From the NCBI RefSeq assembly GCF_900566075.1, contig NZ_UPHU01000001.1, forward strand, positions 1,612,001 through 1,676,000: DNA of 64,000 nucleotides. The letters run 5' to 3'. The notes under the pieces were generated by a model that was given only the letters and a program-made list of their open reading frames with translations, had not been told where the DNA came from and made no database searches. This DNA comes from Mycobacterium pseudokansasii. GTDB taxonomy: Bacteria; Actinomycetota; Actinomycetes; Mycobacteriales; Mycobacteriaceae. Shown here one piece after another: positions 1 to 8,098 of this stretch (position 1 is the stretch's first letter; each line of letters begins with the position of its first letter). The translations under genes and the position numbers were made by a program.

Positions 1-126
1 GCGGTAGATGTTGGCGGTCCGCCCGGTGAAGCCGCCGCGGCCCAGTTCGTCGTCCTTGAGCCCGTCGAGATCGGCATGCAGGCGCCGCGGTGTCCGGCCC
101 TTTCGCAGGTGGACAAAGGATTCCAT
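1..126 (-). CDS. Homogentisate 1,2-dioxygenase-like protein, N-terminal 42 residues (partial)
   Basis: An ATG at 126 opens a reading frame that runs off the left edge, exactly 42 codons. The start reads MESFVHLRKG and continues with a DELGRGGFTGRTANIYR stretch. I recognise this as the N-terminus of the actinobacterial cupin proteins annotated as homogentisate 1,2-dioxygenase, which open the ring of homogentisate in tyrosine and phenylacetate breakdown. The iron ligands would lie outside the window, so the activity cannot be checked. It is the only gene upstream of the metal-efflux operon and is transcribed away from it. An inverted repeat about 55 bp upstream may control it. The assignment rests on the short N-terminus alone. 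Confidence 0.55.
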   Translation of the reverse strand, partial: MESFVHLRKGRTPRRLHADLDGLKDDELGRGGFTGRTANIYR

Positions 127-519
127 ACGTCGGCTCCAGGGCTCGGGCAAAGTCAGGGGACGTTCCGCAACACAAAACTGAAAGTGATATTACTTTTCTT
201 TATCGCGGACGCAAGGGTCCGTTGTCGTGTAATCGGGTCGCCTCGGTATTTCCGCCGCCTAGAGCGACCCGGCCGTCAGGCAATCATTGACTGGATGCTC
301 TGCGACAGCCGCCATCCACCCAGCCGTCCCGACGAGACCCCTTCCCCGGTACCCGAGGCCACCAGACCATACGCCACGCGAAGCTAAACTCGCTCAGCCG
401 CGGATGCATGAACGCGGCGGGGCGTGTTTCACCCTCAACCGATGCGACGGCAACGCGATGTTATGCCACCGACATCTGACGCCTGCTCCGAGATTAGGCG
501 AAATGCGAAAACGCCTGAC
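127..519. other. Intergenic region between the dioxygenase gene and ctpG
   Basis: About 390 bases without a convincing gene. Short open frames here lack family resemblance and ribosome binding sites. The left end should hold the promoter of the minus-strand dioxygenase gene, and includes an AT-rich stretch around 170-210 that stands out from the GC-rich surroundings. The right end holds the 3' end of the ctpG transcript; I saw no clear terminator hairpin. Confidence 0.5.
181..196. promoter_or_regulatory. Inverted repeat, possible operator of the dioxygenase gene
   Basis: AAAGT (181-185) and ACTTT (192-196) form a perfect 5-bp dyad around a 6-base AT-rich centre. It lies about 55 bp upstream of the dioxygenase start, where a regulator or promoter would sit. 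No regulator gene for it is in the window. It is short, so it could be chance. Confidence 0.3.
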
Positions 520-2823
520 CTACAAGGCTTGCGTTGATCCGGCAAGGGCGTTGATGCGTCCGGCGCGCACACCGTTGGCGATGACAACGACTTCGGTGAG
601 TTCGTGCACGAATACGACTGCGGCCAGCCCGAGTGTTCCGAACAACGACAACGGCATCAGCACGGTGATGATCGCCAGGGATAGCCCGATGTTTTGCAGC
701 ATGATCTGGCGGGAGCGACGAGCGTGGTCCAGTGCTTGGGGCAGGTGGCGCAGGTCTTGGCCCATCAGGGCGACGTCGGCGGTTTCGATCGCCACGTCGG
801 TTCCCATGGCTCCCATCGCGATTCCCAAGTCGGCGGCGGCCAAAGCCGGAGCGTCGTTGACGCCGTCACCCACCATCGCGGTAGGCCGCTGCGCACGTAA
901 CTCCGCGACCAGCCGTGCTTTGTCCTCAGGCCGTAGTTCGGCATACACGTCCCCGATTCCCGCTTGGGCGGCCAGAGCGGCCGCGGTGGCGTGATTGTCA
1001 CCGGTGAGCATCGCCACCTGGTAACCGCCGGCGCGCAGCTCGGCAACGACCTCGGCGGCTTCCGGGCGTAGTTCGTCGCGCACGGCGATGGCACCGAGCA
1101 ATTTCTCGTCACGTTCGACGAGGACTGCTGTCGCTCCACCTTGTTGCATGCGCGACACGTGATCGGTGAGGTCACCCGAATCGAACCAGCCGGGTCGCCC
1201 CAACCGGACGTTATGCCCGTCGAGCCGGCCAGTTAGTCCCGCACCGGGGATGGCCTGAACGTCGCTGGCAGCTCCGATAGGCGCTGCGGTTGCAGCGAGA
1301 ACGGCTGGGGCCAGCGGATGTTCACTGCGGGCCTCCAGTGCGGCCGCAATCGCCAGAACCTCTTCGCGGGTGGCGCCGTTGGTGGTCGCGACGTCGATCA
1401 CCTTGGGCCGGTTGGCCGTTAGCGTTCCGGTCTTGTCCAGGGCTATCAGGCCGATCGTGCCCAGGCTTTCCAGGGCGGCGCCACCCTTGATGAGTACGCC
1501 GAACTTGGCGGCCGCACCGATGGCCGCGACGACCGCCACCGGCACAGCGATGGCCAGGGCGCACGGGGAGGCTGCGACCAGCACCACCAGAGCGCGTTCG
1601 ATCCAGAGCGTCGGGCTACCGAAAATACTGCCCGCGCCGGCGATCGCCGCCCCGGCGACCAGGATGCTCGGCACCAGCGGCCGCGCGATGCGGTCGGCTA
1701 GCCGTTGGCTGGCACCTTTTCGCGCCTGTTCGGCTTCCACGATGTGCACGATGCGGGCCAGCGAGTTGTCCTCGGCGGTCGTGGTGACCTCCACCAGCAG
1801 CACTCCGGAACCGTTGATCGACCCCGCGAACACCTCGTCACCAGGTCCGGCTTCCACCGGTACGGACTCGCCGGTGATCGCCGAGACATCCAACGCGGTG
1901 CGCCCGTCAAGAATGATGCCGTCAGTGGCCAGACGTTCACCGGCCTTGACGATCATCTGGTCACCGACCTGGAGGTCAGCCGCGGGGACCACGGTTTCGG
2001 TATCCCCACGCAGCACGGTTGCGTCATCGGGTACCAGCGACAGCAGCGCGCGTAGGCCGCGCCGGGTACGCGACACCGCATATTCCTCCAAGCCCTCACT
2101 GATGGAGAACAGAAACGCCAGCATGGCAGCTTCGCCGACCCGGCCAAGTCCGACGGCGCCGGCCCCGGCGATGGTCATCAACGTGCCAACACCGATGCGG
2201 CCCTGCGCGAGTCGATTAATGGCCGAGGGCGCGAACGTAGAGGCCCCTATCGCCAGCGCAAGGACTTTCATCCCCAGTGCGACCGGCCCAAGCGGAGTGA
2301 CCCATGCAGTAATCACCGAGCCCGTTAGCAGCGCTCCGGACAGTGCGGCGCGTCGCAGCTTGACGACCTGCCACAGCTGCTCCGGCCCGTCGTTGTCGTC
2401 GTGGTCGCAACAGCCATCGCTAACCGTTCGCCCAGGACGACCCGGCGCGCCAGCACACGAACCCGACCGTATCCGCGTGCTCCAGTCGATGACTCTCTGC
2501 GCCAAACCAGGCCTGCGGCCATCCGCCGAGCGCGGGGCTCGCTCGGGTACCGCGGTCGCGGGGGTGTGCACGGCTTCGGCGATCGCCGACAGGACCGCAG
2601 CGGTGTCGCAGCGTGCGGGCGCATGCCAAATGACCACCGAGGCCGTACGCGGATACGCCTGTACGGCTTCGACTCCCGCCACCTCGCCGACCGCGTCCTC
2701 GATCGCGATGGCCCGCATCTCGCCGAGCCGAAACCCATTGATGCATACACGCATTCGTCCCGAAGTCGCCGATACAACGGTCAGCCTGACGCCGGTAGCG
2801 GGGTGAGAATCAGTGGTGAGCAT
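520..2823 (-). CDS. ctpG: Heavy-metal P1B-type ATPase CtpG
   Basis: A 767-residue metal-exporting P-type ATPase that pumps metal ions out across the cytoplasmic membrane using ATP. Visible landmarks are the ITGESVP actuator loop, the SPC metal-site motif in a membrane helix (Cys at about residue 421), the phosphorylation motif DKTGTLT (Asp at about 463) and the GDGVND hinge. An N-terminal soluble region carries a CCDHDDND cluster around residue 140 that may bind metal. It closely resembles M. tuberculosis CtpG (Rv1992c) as I remember it. It is the last gene of an operon with cmtR and the DUF1490 gene. CtpG is known to respond to cadmium and lead through CmtR. A start slightly downstream of 2823 is possible. 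Confidence 0.92.
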   Translation of the reverse strand: MLTTDSHPATGVRLTVVSATSGRMRVCINGFRLGEMRAIAIEDAVGEVAGVEAVQAYPRTASVVIWHAPARCDTAAVLSAIAEAVHTPATAVPERAPRSADGRRPGLAQRVIDWSTRIRSGSCAGAPGRPGRTVSDGCCDHDDNDGPEQLWQVVKLRRAALSGALLTGSVITAWVTPLGPVALGMKVLALAIGASTFAPSAINRLAQGRIGVGTLMTIAGAGAVGLGRVGEAAMLAFLFSISEGLEEYAVSRTRRGLRALLSLVPDDATVLRGDTETVVPAADLQVGDQMIVKAGERLATDGIILDGRTALDVSAITGESVPVEAGPGDEVFAGSINGSGVLLVEVTTTAEDNSLARIVHIVEAEQARKGASQRLADRIARPLVPSILVAGAAIAGAGSIFGSPTLWIERALVVLVAASPCALAIAVPVAVVAAIGAAAKFGVLIKGGAALESLGTIGLIALDKTGTLTANRPKVIDVATTNGATREEVLAIAAALEARSEHPLAPAVLAATAAPIGAASDVQAIPGAGLTGRLDGHNVRLGRPGWFDSGDLTDHVSRMQQGGATAVLVERDEKLLGAIAVRDELRPEAAEVVAELRAGGYQVAMLTGDNHATAAALAAQAGIGDVYAELRPEDKARLVAELRAQRPTAMVGDGVNDAPALAAADLGIAMGAMGTDVAIETADVALMGQDLRHLPQALDHARRSRQIMLQNIGLSLAIITVLMPLSLFGTLGLAAVVFVHELTEVVVIANGVRAGRINALAGSTQAL

Positions 2824-2915
2824 CGTCTGCCTCCCTGGCGGTACACGGTGTGGACTTCGGCAAATGCGGACGGTGGGCCCTTCAGCTTCGCCGGCGCGGA
2901 TCGACTGTGGATCTC

Positions 2916-3200
2916 TCAGCAGCAGCAGTCGTCATCGGCTTGGGTGCCGACCGGCGAGGGAGCCTCGTTACCGATCCGATCGCGAGCCTCGGCGACCACG
3001 TCGGCAACCTCCAGCCGGGCGGCCTCGGCCGCCACCTCCGCGCGCCTTGTTCCCCGCAGGCCCCATTCGGTCGCGGTCACCGCGACCCGGTGTAGAGGAG
3101 CCTTGCCCAGCGCCTTGCGCACCACCTCGTAGGCGCTCGCCCCGACCAGCCCGGTGACCACCGTCCCGGCCGCCTTAACCAATAGTCCATGTGCAACCAC
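2916..3200 (-). CDS. DUF1490 family small protein of the cmtR-ctpG operon
   Basis: A 94-residue protein matching Rv1993c, the middle gene of the M. tuberculosis cmtR operon. The N-terminus (about residues 5-25) is a hydrophobic, small-residue segment that could insert in or lie on the membrane. The remainder is helical and charged. It ends in an acidic cysteine tail, DDDCCC, a plausible site for soft metals such as Cd or Pb. Members of this family sit beside P1B ATPases and have been proposed to act as metal chaperones for the pump; that role is inference here. It lies 50 bp after cmtR and 92 bp before ctpG, so co-transcription is likely. Confidence 0.82.
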   Translation of the reverse strand: MVAHGLLVKAAGTVVTGLVGASAYEVVRKALGKAPLHRVAVTATEWGLRGTRRAEVAAEAARLEVADVVAEARDRIGNEAPSPVGTQADDDCCC

Positions 3201-3250
3201 AGCTAACCTTCCTCGTGTTTTGGTGTCTCACTTGCGATTCAGCGAGCCGC

Positions 3251-3610
3251 TCATCGCCTGGGCGGCGCGTTGTCCGCTTCCTCACAGCTGGTTTGCTCGC
3301 CGCCACAGGGCTGGTCGGTGTCCACTGCTAGAACGACCTGGACCAACTCGCCTAGGGCGCGGGCGAGGTGACTATCTGCCAGGGCATACCGGACCTGGCG
3401 GCCCTCATAGGTGGCGATGACCAGGCCACAGCCCCGCAAGCACGACAGATGATTGGACACATTGGATCGCGTCAACCCCAGGTGGGATGCCAACTGGCCC
3501 GGATAGCAAACGCCATCCAGCAGCGCGACAAGAATTCGACACCGCGTCGGATCGGCCAGCGCCCGGCCCAGTCGGGCCAACGCCAGTTCCCGCACATCAC
3601 ATATCAGCAT
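3251..3610 (-). CDS. cmtR: Cd(II)/Pb(II)-sensing ArsR/SmtB repressor CmtR
   Basis: A 119-residue winged-helix repressor of the ArsR/SmtB family. The three metal ligands described for M. tuberculosis CmtR are all present at the same positions: Cys57 and Cys61 in the recognition helix region (SCLRGC) and Cys102 near the C-terminus (DQPC). Cys4 is kept too. Metal binding is known to release the protein from its operator and switch on the efflux genes. It is the first gene of the minus-strand operon with the DUF1490 gene and ctpG. A 9-bp inverted repeat overlaps its own start codon, which fits autoregulation. Confidence 0.95.
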   Translation of the reverse strand: MLICDVRELALARLGRALADPTRCRILVALLDGVCYPGQLASHLGLTRSNVSNHLSCLRGCGLVIATYEGRQVRYALADSHLARALGELVQVVLAVDTDQPCGGEQTSCEEADNAPPRR

Positions 3611-3639
3611 AGGCTGAACAATACTGGCATTGCTGATAT
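3601..3639. promoter_or_regulatory. Candidate CmtR operator: 9-bp inverted repeat across the cmtR start
   Basis: ATATCAGCA (3601-3609) and TGCTGATAT (3631-3639) are perfect inverted copies with 21 bases between them. The left copy runs into the cmtR start codon and the right copy lies about 20-30 bp upstream, where a promoter would sit. A repressor dimer on each arm, or one bridging them, would block the operon. That CmtR is the binder is inferred from position only. Confidence 0.5.
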
Positions 3640-3825
3640 AACAGCAAGAGCTGAAACGTTTGGGCTGGATTTTGCTTCTTCTTGAGAATCAGGGGGGCGC
3701 ATAGATGATGACGGTGACGGCAAGGACGAAGATGACAGGCCCACGATGTTCCAGTGGTCGGGGGCCGTCGAGGGTCGTCAGTCCTGGGGTTGTCATTGCC
3801 GATCGACGGCATCATGCAGACCGGG

Positions 3826-4120
3826 AACACCAACCCTCACCGACGCCGTCACGAGCGCGACCTCGTCGGCTTACGCGACCCTGCTTCCGACCGTAGATAC
3901 CTTGAGCGCCATCCTCATTTCTCTCCCGTCCTATGACGTCAATCTCTTCCTGGACGGGGTCAGGCAAGCGCTCCAGGGCGACCCTGCGGGGATCATCAAC
4001 GCGATGGGCTATCCGATTGCCGCCGACACGGGACTGCTCACGTTCCTGAGCTTCTTCCTTGCGTATGCCTACTATTGCGCGGCCACATCGATCGCCGGCG
4101 ATGTTGCGTCGCTGATCTGA
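3826..4120 (+). pseudogene. C-terminal remnant of a PE-PPE domain protein
   Basis: The frame ending at 4120 encodes about 98 residues that look like the end of a PE-PPE (alpha/beta hydrolase-like) domain, with segments such as TLTDAVTSAT, YDVNLFLDGV and PIAADTGLLT and a hydrophobic final stretch. No PE domain, no catalytic part of the fold and no start lie upstream; the frame before about 3826 bears no likeness to the family. It is therefore a leftover of a deleted or rearranged PE gene, lying at the border between the metal operon and fadB4. Confidence 0.6.
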
Positions 4121-4141
4121 CTGGCCGCGCGACCGCGGTCG

Positions 4142-5113
4142 CTATTCGCGGACGCGCAGGACGACTTTGCCTTTGGCGGTGCGCTTTTCCAGCGACGCCA
4201 CTGCGGCGGCGGCCTGCTCCAGCGGGTAGACCTCCGGCTCGGGAGGAGGCAGCTTGCCAGAACTGAGCAGCCGTTCGAGTGCGGCCCACTGCTCAGACAG
4301 CGCGCCGGGGTGCTTTCCGGCCCAGGCGCCCCAGCCGACCCCGACCACGTCAATGTTGTTGAGCAGCAGCCGGTTTACCTTGACACTCGGTATCTCACCG
4401 CCGGTGAAGCCGATGACCAGCAGGCGACCCGCGGGGGCAAGTGAGCGCAGCGAATCGGTGAACCGGTCGCCGCCCACCGGGTCGACCACGATGTCGACGC
4501 CGCGACCGTCCGTCAGCGTCTTGACCGCGTCTTTGAACCCCTCGGCCAGCACCACATCGGTAGCCCCGGCCGCCGTCGCGATCGCAGCCTTATCCTCGGT
4601 GCTGACCACCGCGATGGTGCGCGACGCCCCGAGCACCGGTGCCAGCCGCAGCGCCGACGTGCCGATCCCGCCGGCCGCACCATGCACCAGTACCGTTTCG
4701 CCGGGCTGCAACCGGCCACGGACACTGAGGGCGAAGTACACGGTCAGGTCGTTGAACAGCAATCCGGCTCCTGCCTCGAAGCTCACGTTGTCGGGCAGGT
4801 TGAAGACCCGGTCGGGGGAGAGCACCGCGACCTCGGCCATGCCGCCGGTGAGCATCGTCAGGCCGACGACTCGGTCGCCGGCACGCACATCCGCATCCCC
4901 GGGTGCGGTGCGGACCACCCCGGCGATTTCGGCTCCGAGCACGAACGGCGGCTCGGGCCGGTACTGGTAGAGGCCGCGGGTGAGCAGCGCGTCGGGAAAC
5001 GCCACGCCGGCCGCGTATACATCGACCACCACACCGCCGCCGGCGGGTTCGCCGATCTCTGCCAGCTCCACCGCGTCCGGACCGTCGAGTCGGGTCACCC
5101 GTATCGCGCGCAT
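4142..5113 (-). CDS. fadB4: NADPH quinone oxidoreductase-type protein FadB4
   Basis: A 323-residue zinc-free medium-chain dehydrogenase/reductase of the quinone oxidoreductase type, matching M. tuberculosis FadB4 (Rv3141) throughout. A GroES-like N-terminal half precedes a Rossmann domain with the nucleotide-binding motif HGAAGGIGTSALRLA around residue 145. No structural zinc cysteines are seen. The name suggests fatty-acid metabolism, but the reaction is not established. In M. tuberculosis it directly follows fadE23; here an aromatic degradation cluster separates them. It lies 30 bp after the YhdH-like gene on the same strand and may be read with it. Confidence 0.88.
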   Translation of the reverse strand: MRAIRVTRLDGPDAVELAEIGEPAGGGVVVDVYAAGVAFPDALLTRGLYQYRPEPPFVLGAEIAGVVRTAPGDADVRAGDRVVGLTMLTGGMAEVAVLSPDRVFNLPDNVSFEAGAGLLFNDLTVYFALSVRGRLQPGETVLVHGAAGGIGTSALRLAPVLGASRTIAVVSTEDKAAIATAAGATDVVLAEGFKDAVKTLTDGRGVDIVVDPVGGDRFTDSLRSLAPAGRLLVIGFTGGEIPSVKVNRLLLNNIDVVGVGWGAWAGKHPGALSEQWAALERLLSSGKLPPPEPEVYPLEQAAAAVASLEKRTAKGKVVLRVRE

Positions 5114-5143
5114 ACCACCTCCGTTATCAGTCCCCGGCCCAAT

Positions 5144-6142
5144 CTAGAACCCGCCGGCTACCCGCACCACAGCCCGCCCCGTGAACGCGCCGGCCCGGAC
5201 TTGGTCGACCACCTCGACGACATTCTTGACGTCGACCTCGGTGGTGATGTCGGCCAGATGGCGTGGCCGCAACGGATCACCAAGTCGTGTCCACAGCTTT
5301 CGGCGCGGACCGATCGCCATCTGCACGGACTCCATTCCCAGCAGAGCGACGCCGCGCAAGATGAACGGCATCACCGTGGTGTGCAGGGCCGCCCCGCCGG
5401 TGAGGCCGCTGGCGGCCACCGCCCCGCCATAATCGACTGCGCTCAACACATCCGCCAGCGTCGCGCCGCCCACGCAGTCCACCGCAGCCGCCCAGCGCGC
5501 GGTGGCCAATGGCCGCGGTTTGGCGTTCGGATCGGCGGGCAGCCGGCCGATAACCTCGCTGGCGCCAAGCATTTTCAGTAGTTCAGCGGCCTGGGGTTTG
5601 CCGGTCGAGGCCACCACTCGATAGCCCGCGGCCGCCAGCAGGTCGACGCTGACCGTGCCGACGCCGCCGGAGGAGCCGGTGACGACGACGGACCCGGCGT
5701 CGGGTGCGATACCCCAATCGATCAGCGCCTGCACGCTCATCGCTGCGGTGAAGCCGGCAGTGCCGACCGCCGCGCCGGCGTGCGGACTCAACGCGCCCAG
5801 CGGTACCACCTGATCGGCTGGTAGCCGGGCATATTCGGCGTAGCCGCCGTGGTGGCCAGTCCCGATCTGATAGCCGTGGGCCAGCACCATGTCGCCGACG
5901 GCGAACTCGGGTGACTGCGAGTCCACGACTTCGCCGGTCAGATCGATACCCGGTATGACTGGGTACTTGCGCACCACACCGCCGCCCGGCGTCAATGCGA
6001 GCGCATCTTTGAAGTTGACGCTCGAATACAGCACCCGGATGGTCACCTCACCGGGCGGCAGGTCGGCCGTTGTCAGCGTCTCCACCGCCATGCTGATCCG
6101 ATCCTCGGCCTGGCGGGCAACCAGTGCTTGAAACGTATCCAT
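5144..6142 (-). CDS. YhdH/AcuI-family NADPH-dependent acryloyl-CoA reductase-like protein
   Basis: A 332-residue medium-chain reductase. Its sequence follows E. coli YhdH and the acryloyl-CoA reductase AcuI: an SSVNFKDALA N-terminal motif, PVIPGIDLTG, and the nucleotide-binding VTGSSGGVGTVSVDLL near residue 155, then MPFILRGV near the C-terminus. Known members reduce acryloyl-CoA to propionyl-CoA. It is the last gene of the minus-strand aromatic arm, and its first 95 bases overlap the end of the dioxygenase frame. An enoyl-type side product of ring cleavage could be its substrate, but that is a guess. Confidence 0.75.
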   Translation of the reverse strand: MDTFQALVARQAEDRISMAVETLTTADLPPGEVTIRVLYSSVNFKDALALTPGGGVVRKYPVIPGIDLTGEVVDSQSPEFAVGDMVLAHGYQIGTGHHGGYAEYARLPADQVVPLGALSPHAGAAVGTAGFTAAMSVQALIDWGIAPDAGSVVVTGSSGGVGTVSVDLLAAAGYRVVASTGKPQAAELLKMLGASEVIGRLPADPNAKPRPLATARWAAAVDCVGGATLADVLSAVDYGGAVAASGLTGGAALHTTVMPFILRGVALLGMESVQMAIGPRRKLWTRLGDPLRPRHLADITTEVDVKNVVEVVDQVRAGAFTGRAVVRVAGGF

Positions 6143-7226
6143 AGCTCGACGCTAACCGCACCGGCTGGATGGGTTTCCACCCGGTCGCTTTTCGGTTGAC
6201 TGCCTCGTCGGCTCGGTCGTCGGGAATACCCGTCCCGCAGAGCTCGGGAACGGCGCTCTCGCGGTGCAGCATCGACCGAGCGCCGACCTTGAACCGCTCG
6301 AAGATGTCGACGATCGCCTGTCCCTCCGGGGTATGCCCCCAGATGCTGATGCCCTGATGAGTGGTTGGTTCCCAGGTCGATTCGTCGACGACGATCGGAT
6401 TCCAGCCCAGTTCCCACTCGAACCCCGACGGGGTCACCGCGTAGAACGACAACTCCTTGTCGTTGGTGTGCTGGCCAACCGAAAGGGCCATGTCGAACCC
6501 CAGGTGCTTCACCCGCTGATAGGCCAGCGTCATGTCGCTGAGCTCGGCGACCTGCACGTTGCAATGTTGAATCCTGGTGCGAATCGGGTTGATCGGCAGG
6601 TGTTTCGTCGACGCGATCGCTACCGTATGGTGGCGTTCGTTGACCCGCAGGAACCGGATCTTGAATTTGACGCCGCTGATCGTCTCGTCGATGTAGTCGC
6701 TGAGCCGTGCGTCAAACACCGTGTCGTAGTACCCGCGCATCTGATGTGGCTTCTTGGTGGCGATGGCCACGTGACCCATGCCGTGCACCCCGGTGACGAA
6801 GCCGCCGCTGGCTGCCAAGGTCAGCGGTTCGGGGCCGTTGCGGGCGTTGACGTACATCTCCTGGGTCAGGCCGTTGGGTCCGGGAAACCGCACGAAACGC
6901 TCGACGCCACGCAGCGCGGCATCGTGGTCGGAACCTACCGTGACCGGAACGCCGTGGCTTTTGATCCGCGCCTCGATGGTGTCGAACGTGGAGTGGTCGT
7001 CAAGCTCCCAGCCCAGGGCGGTGGCATCCTCGCCGGGACCCCGTTGCAGCAGGAAGCGGCATTCGTTGTCGTCGAGGCGGAAACGCATCACCCCGGGCGC
7101 CGTCTCGTCGAGGTGCATGCCGATGGCGTCGCGACCGAAACGTCGCCAGTCGGTGAACTTTTCGGTTTCGATCACGATGTAGCCGAGGTGAACCCGGCCG
7201 AAGACCGAAGTTGAGATGCTGGTCAT
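6048..7226 (-). CDS. Extradiol ring-cleavage dioxygenase (VOC superfamily) with unusual C-terminal tail
   Basis: A 392-residue protein built of two VOC modules like HsaC and BphC, which open catechol rings next to the hydroxyl groups using Fe(II). The expected iron ligands are present: His152 (GMGHVAI), His221 (RIQHCNV) and Glu272 (FEWELG). The start overlaps the hydrolase stop as ATGA, implying coupled translation. Homologues are about 290-340 residues long. Here the last 50 or so residues are compositionally odd and run 95 bases into the next gene. One frame over, a TAG stop sits at about 6153, just before the next start, which suggests a small frameshift near the 3' end. The core enzyme looks intact. 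Confidence 0.8.
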   Translation of the reverse strand: MTSISTSVFGRVHLGYIVIETEKFTDWRRFGRDAIGMHLDETAPGVMRFRLDDNECRFLLQRGPGEDATALGWELDDHSTFDTIEARIKSHGVPVTVGSDHDAALRGVERFVRFPGPNGLTQEMYVNARNGPEPLTLAASGGFVTGVHGMGHVAIATKKPHQMRGYYDTVFDARLSDYIDETISGVKFKIRFLRVNERHHTVAIASTKHLPINPIRTRIQHCNVQVAELSDMTLAYQRVKHLGFDMALSVGQHTNDKELSFYAVTPSGFEWELGWNPIVVDESTWEPTTHQGISIWGHTPEGQAIVDIFERFKVGARSMLHRESAVPELCGTGIPDDRADEAVNRKATGWKPIQPVRLASSYGYVSSTGCPPGRGSDQHGGGDADNGRPAAR

Positions 7227-8098
7227 GAGATCGCCAATTTCGAGTCAGGAGAAAGGAATTCGGTGACAAGCTGGTTGAAGAAGTCCGAGCGCTCCCACTG
7301 CATCCAATGGCCGGTTTGGGATGTCACAATCAGCTCGGCGTTGGGCAGCAGCTTTGCCAGCAGCGGTCCACCGGAGGGACGGTTGACCTTGTCGTCACGG
7401 CCCCACAGCACCAACGTGGGGTTGGGCAGCTGCTTGAGCCGTTTGTCGCGGGTGAGATCCATGCGCCAGGCGGTTCGCAGCGCCGTCGGTCCCGAAGGCC
7501 GCTGCAGCGGCGGGTTGGCCACCGCCTCCGGGTCAACGGAAGCGCGGTAGCGCGAATCGATCAGGTCATCGGGTACCGCGGTGCCGTCATAGACCAGATA
7601 GCTGCGAACGAACGTGGCCAGCTTCTCGCGGCTGGGCCCGGTACCGCTGTAGTAGGAAAGCAGGCTCTTCAGGCCTTTGGTGGGTAGCCCGCGGGTGGTG
7701 CCGATACCGCCCGGGCCCATCAACACCAGCTTGCCGGCGCGATGCGGCGTGTCCAGCGCCAGCCGCAGAGCCGTGGCGCCGCCATAGGAGTTGCCGATCA
7801 GATGTGCGGTCTGGACGTCCAATTCGTCGAGTAGGCCGCGGATCATGTCGGCCAGGTACCCGAACGGATCGTCGTGGTCGGAGCTCTTGGCCGAGCGACC
7901 GTAGCCCGGCATGTCGGGAACGATGACGCGATAGGACTGTGCAAGGGCGTCGATGTTGCGCGAGTAGTTCGACACTCCCGACGCTCCGGGTCCGCCGCCG
8001 TGCAACATGACCACCGGGAAGCCGTGACCCTTTTCGGCGAAGAAGATGGTCTTGCCGGCGACGACGGCAGTGTTTTCGGTCAGCTCCATGACGGTCAT
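7223..8098 (-). CDS. Meta-cleavage product C-C hydrolase (MhpC/BphD/HsaD type)
   Basis: A 291-residue alpha/beta hydrolase. The catalytic triad is visible as Ser104 (GNSYGG), Asp236 (WGRDD) and His264 (TGHWMQWE), with the BphD spacing of 28 residues between Asp and His. An oxyanion HGGGPGASG motif lies near residue 33. Such enzymes split the ring-opened dienedioate into a carboxylic acid and 2-hydroxypenta-2,4-dienoate. The start at 8098 is chosen because it overlaps the monooxygenase stop as ATGA. Its own stop overlaps the dioxygenase start the same way, so three genes are tightly coupled. Confidence 0.85.
   Translation of the reverse strand: MTVMELTENTAVVAGKTIFFAEKGHGFPVVMLHGGGPGASGVSNYSRNIDALAQSYRVIVPDMPGYGRSAKSSDHDDPFGYLADMIRGLLDELDVQTAHLIGNSYGGATALRLALDTPHRAGKLVLMGPGGIGTTRGLPTKGLKSLLSYYSGTGPSREKLATFVRSYLVYDGTAVPDDLIDSRYRASVDPEAVANPPLQRPSGPTALRTAWRMDLTRDKRLKQLPNPTLVLWGRDDKVNRPSGGPLLAKLLPNAELIVTSQTGHWMQWERSDFFNQLVTEFLSPDSKLAIS

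Noticed and set aside
1370..2806. Long plus-strand open frame of 478 codons opposite ctpG
   Set aside because: It is the mirror of a well-supported P-type ATPase gene in GC-rich DNA, with low-complexity composition and no family likeness.
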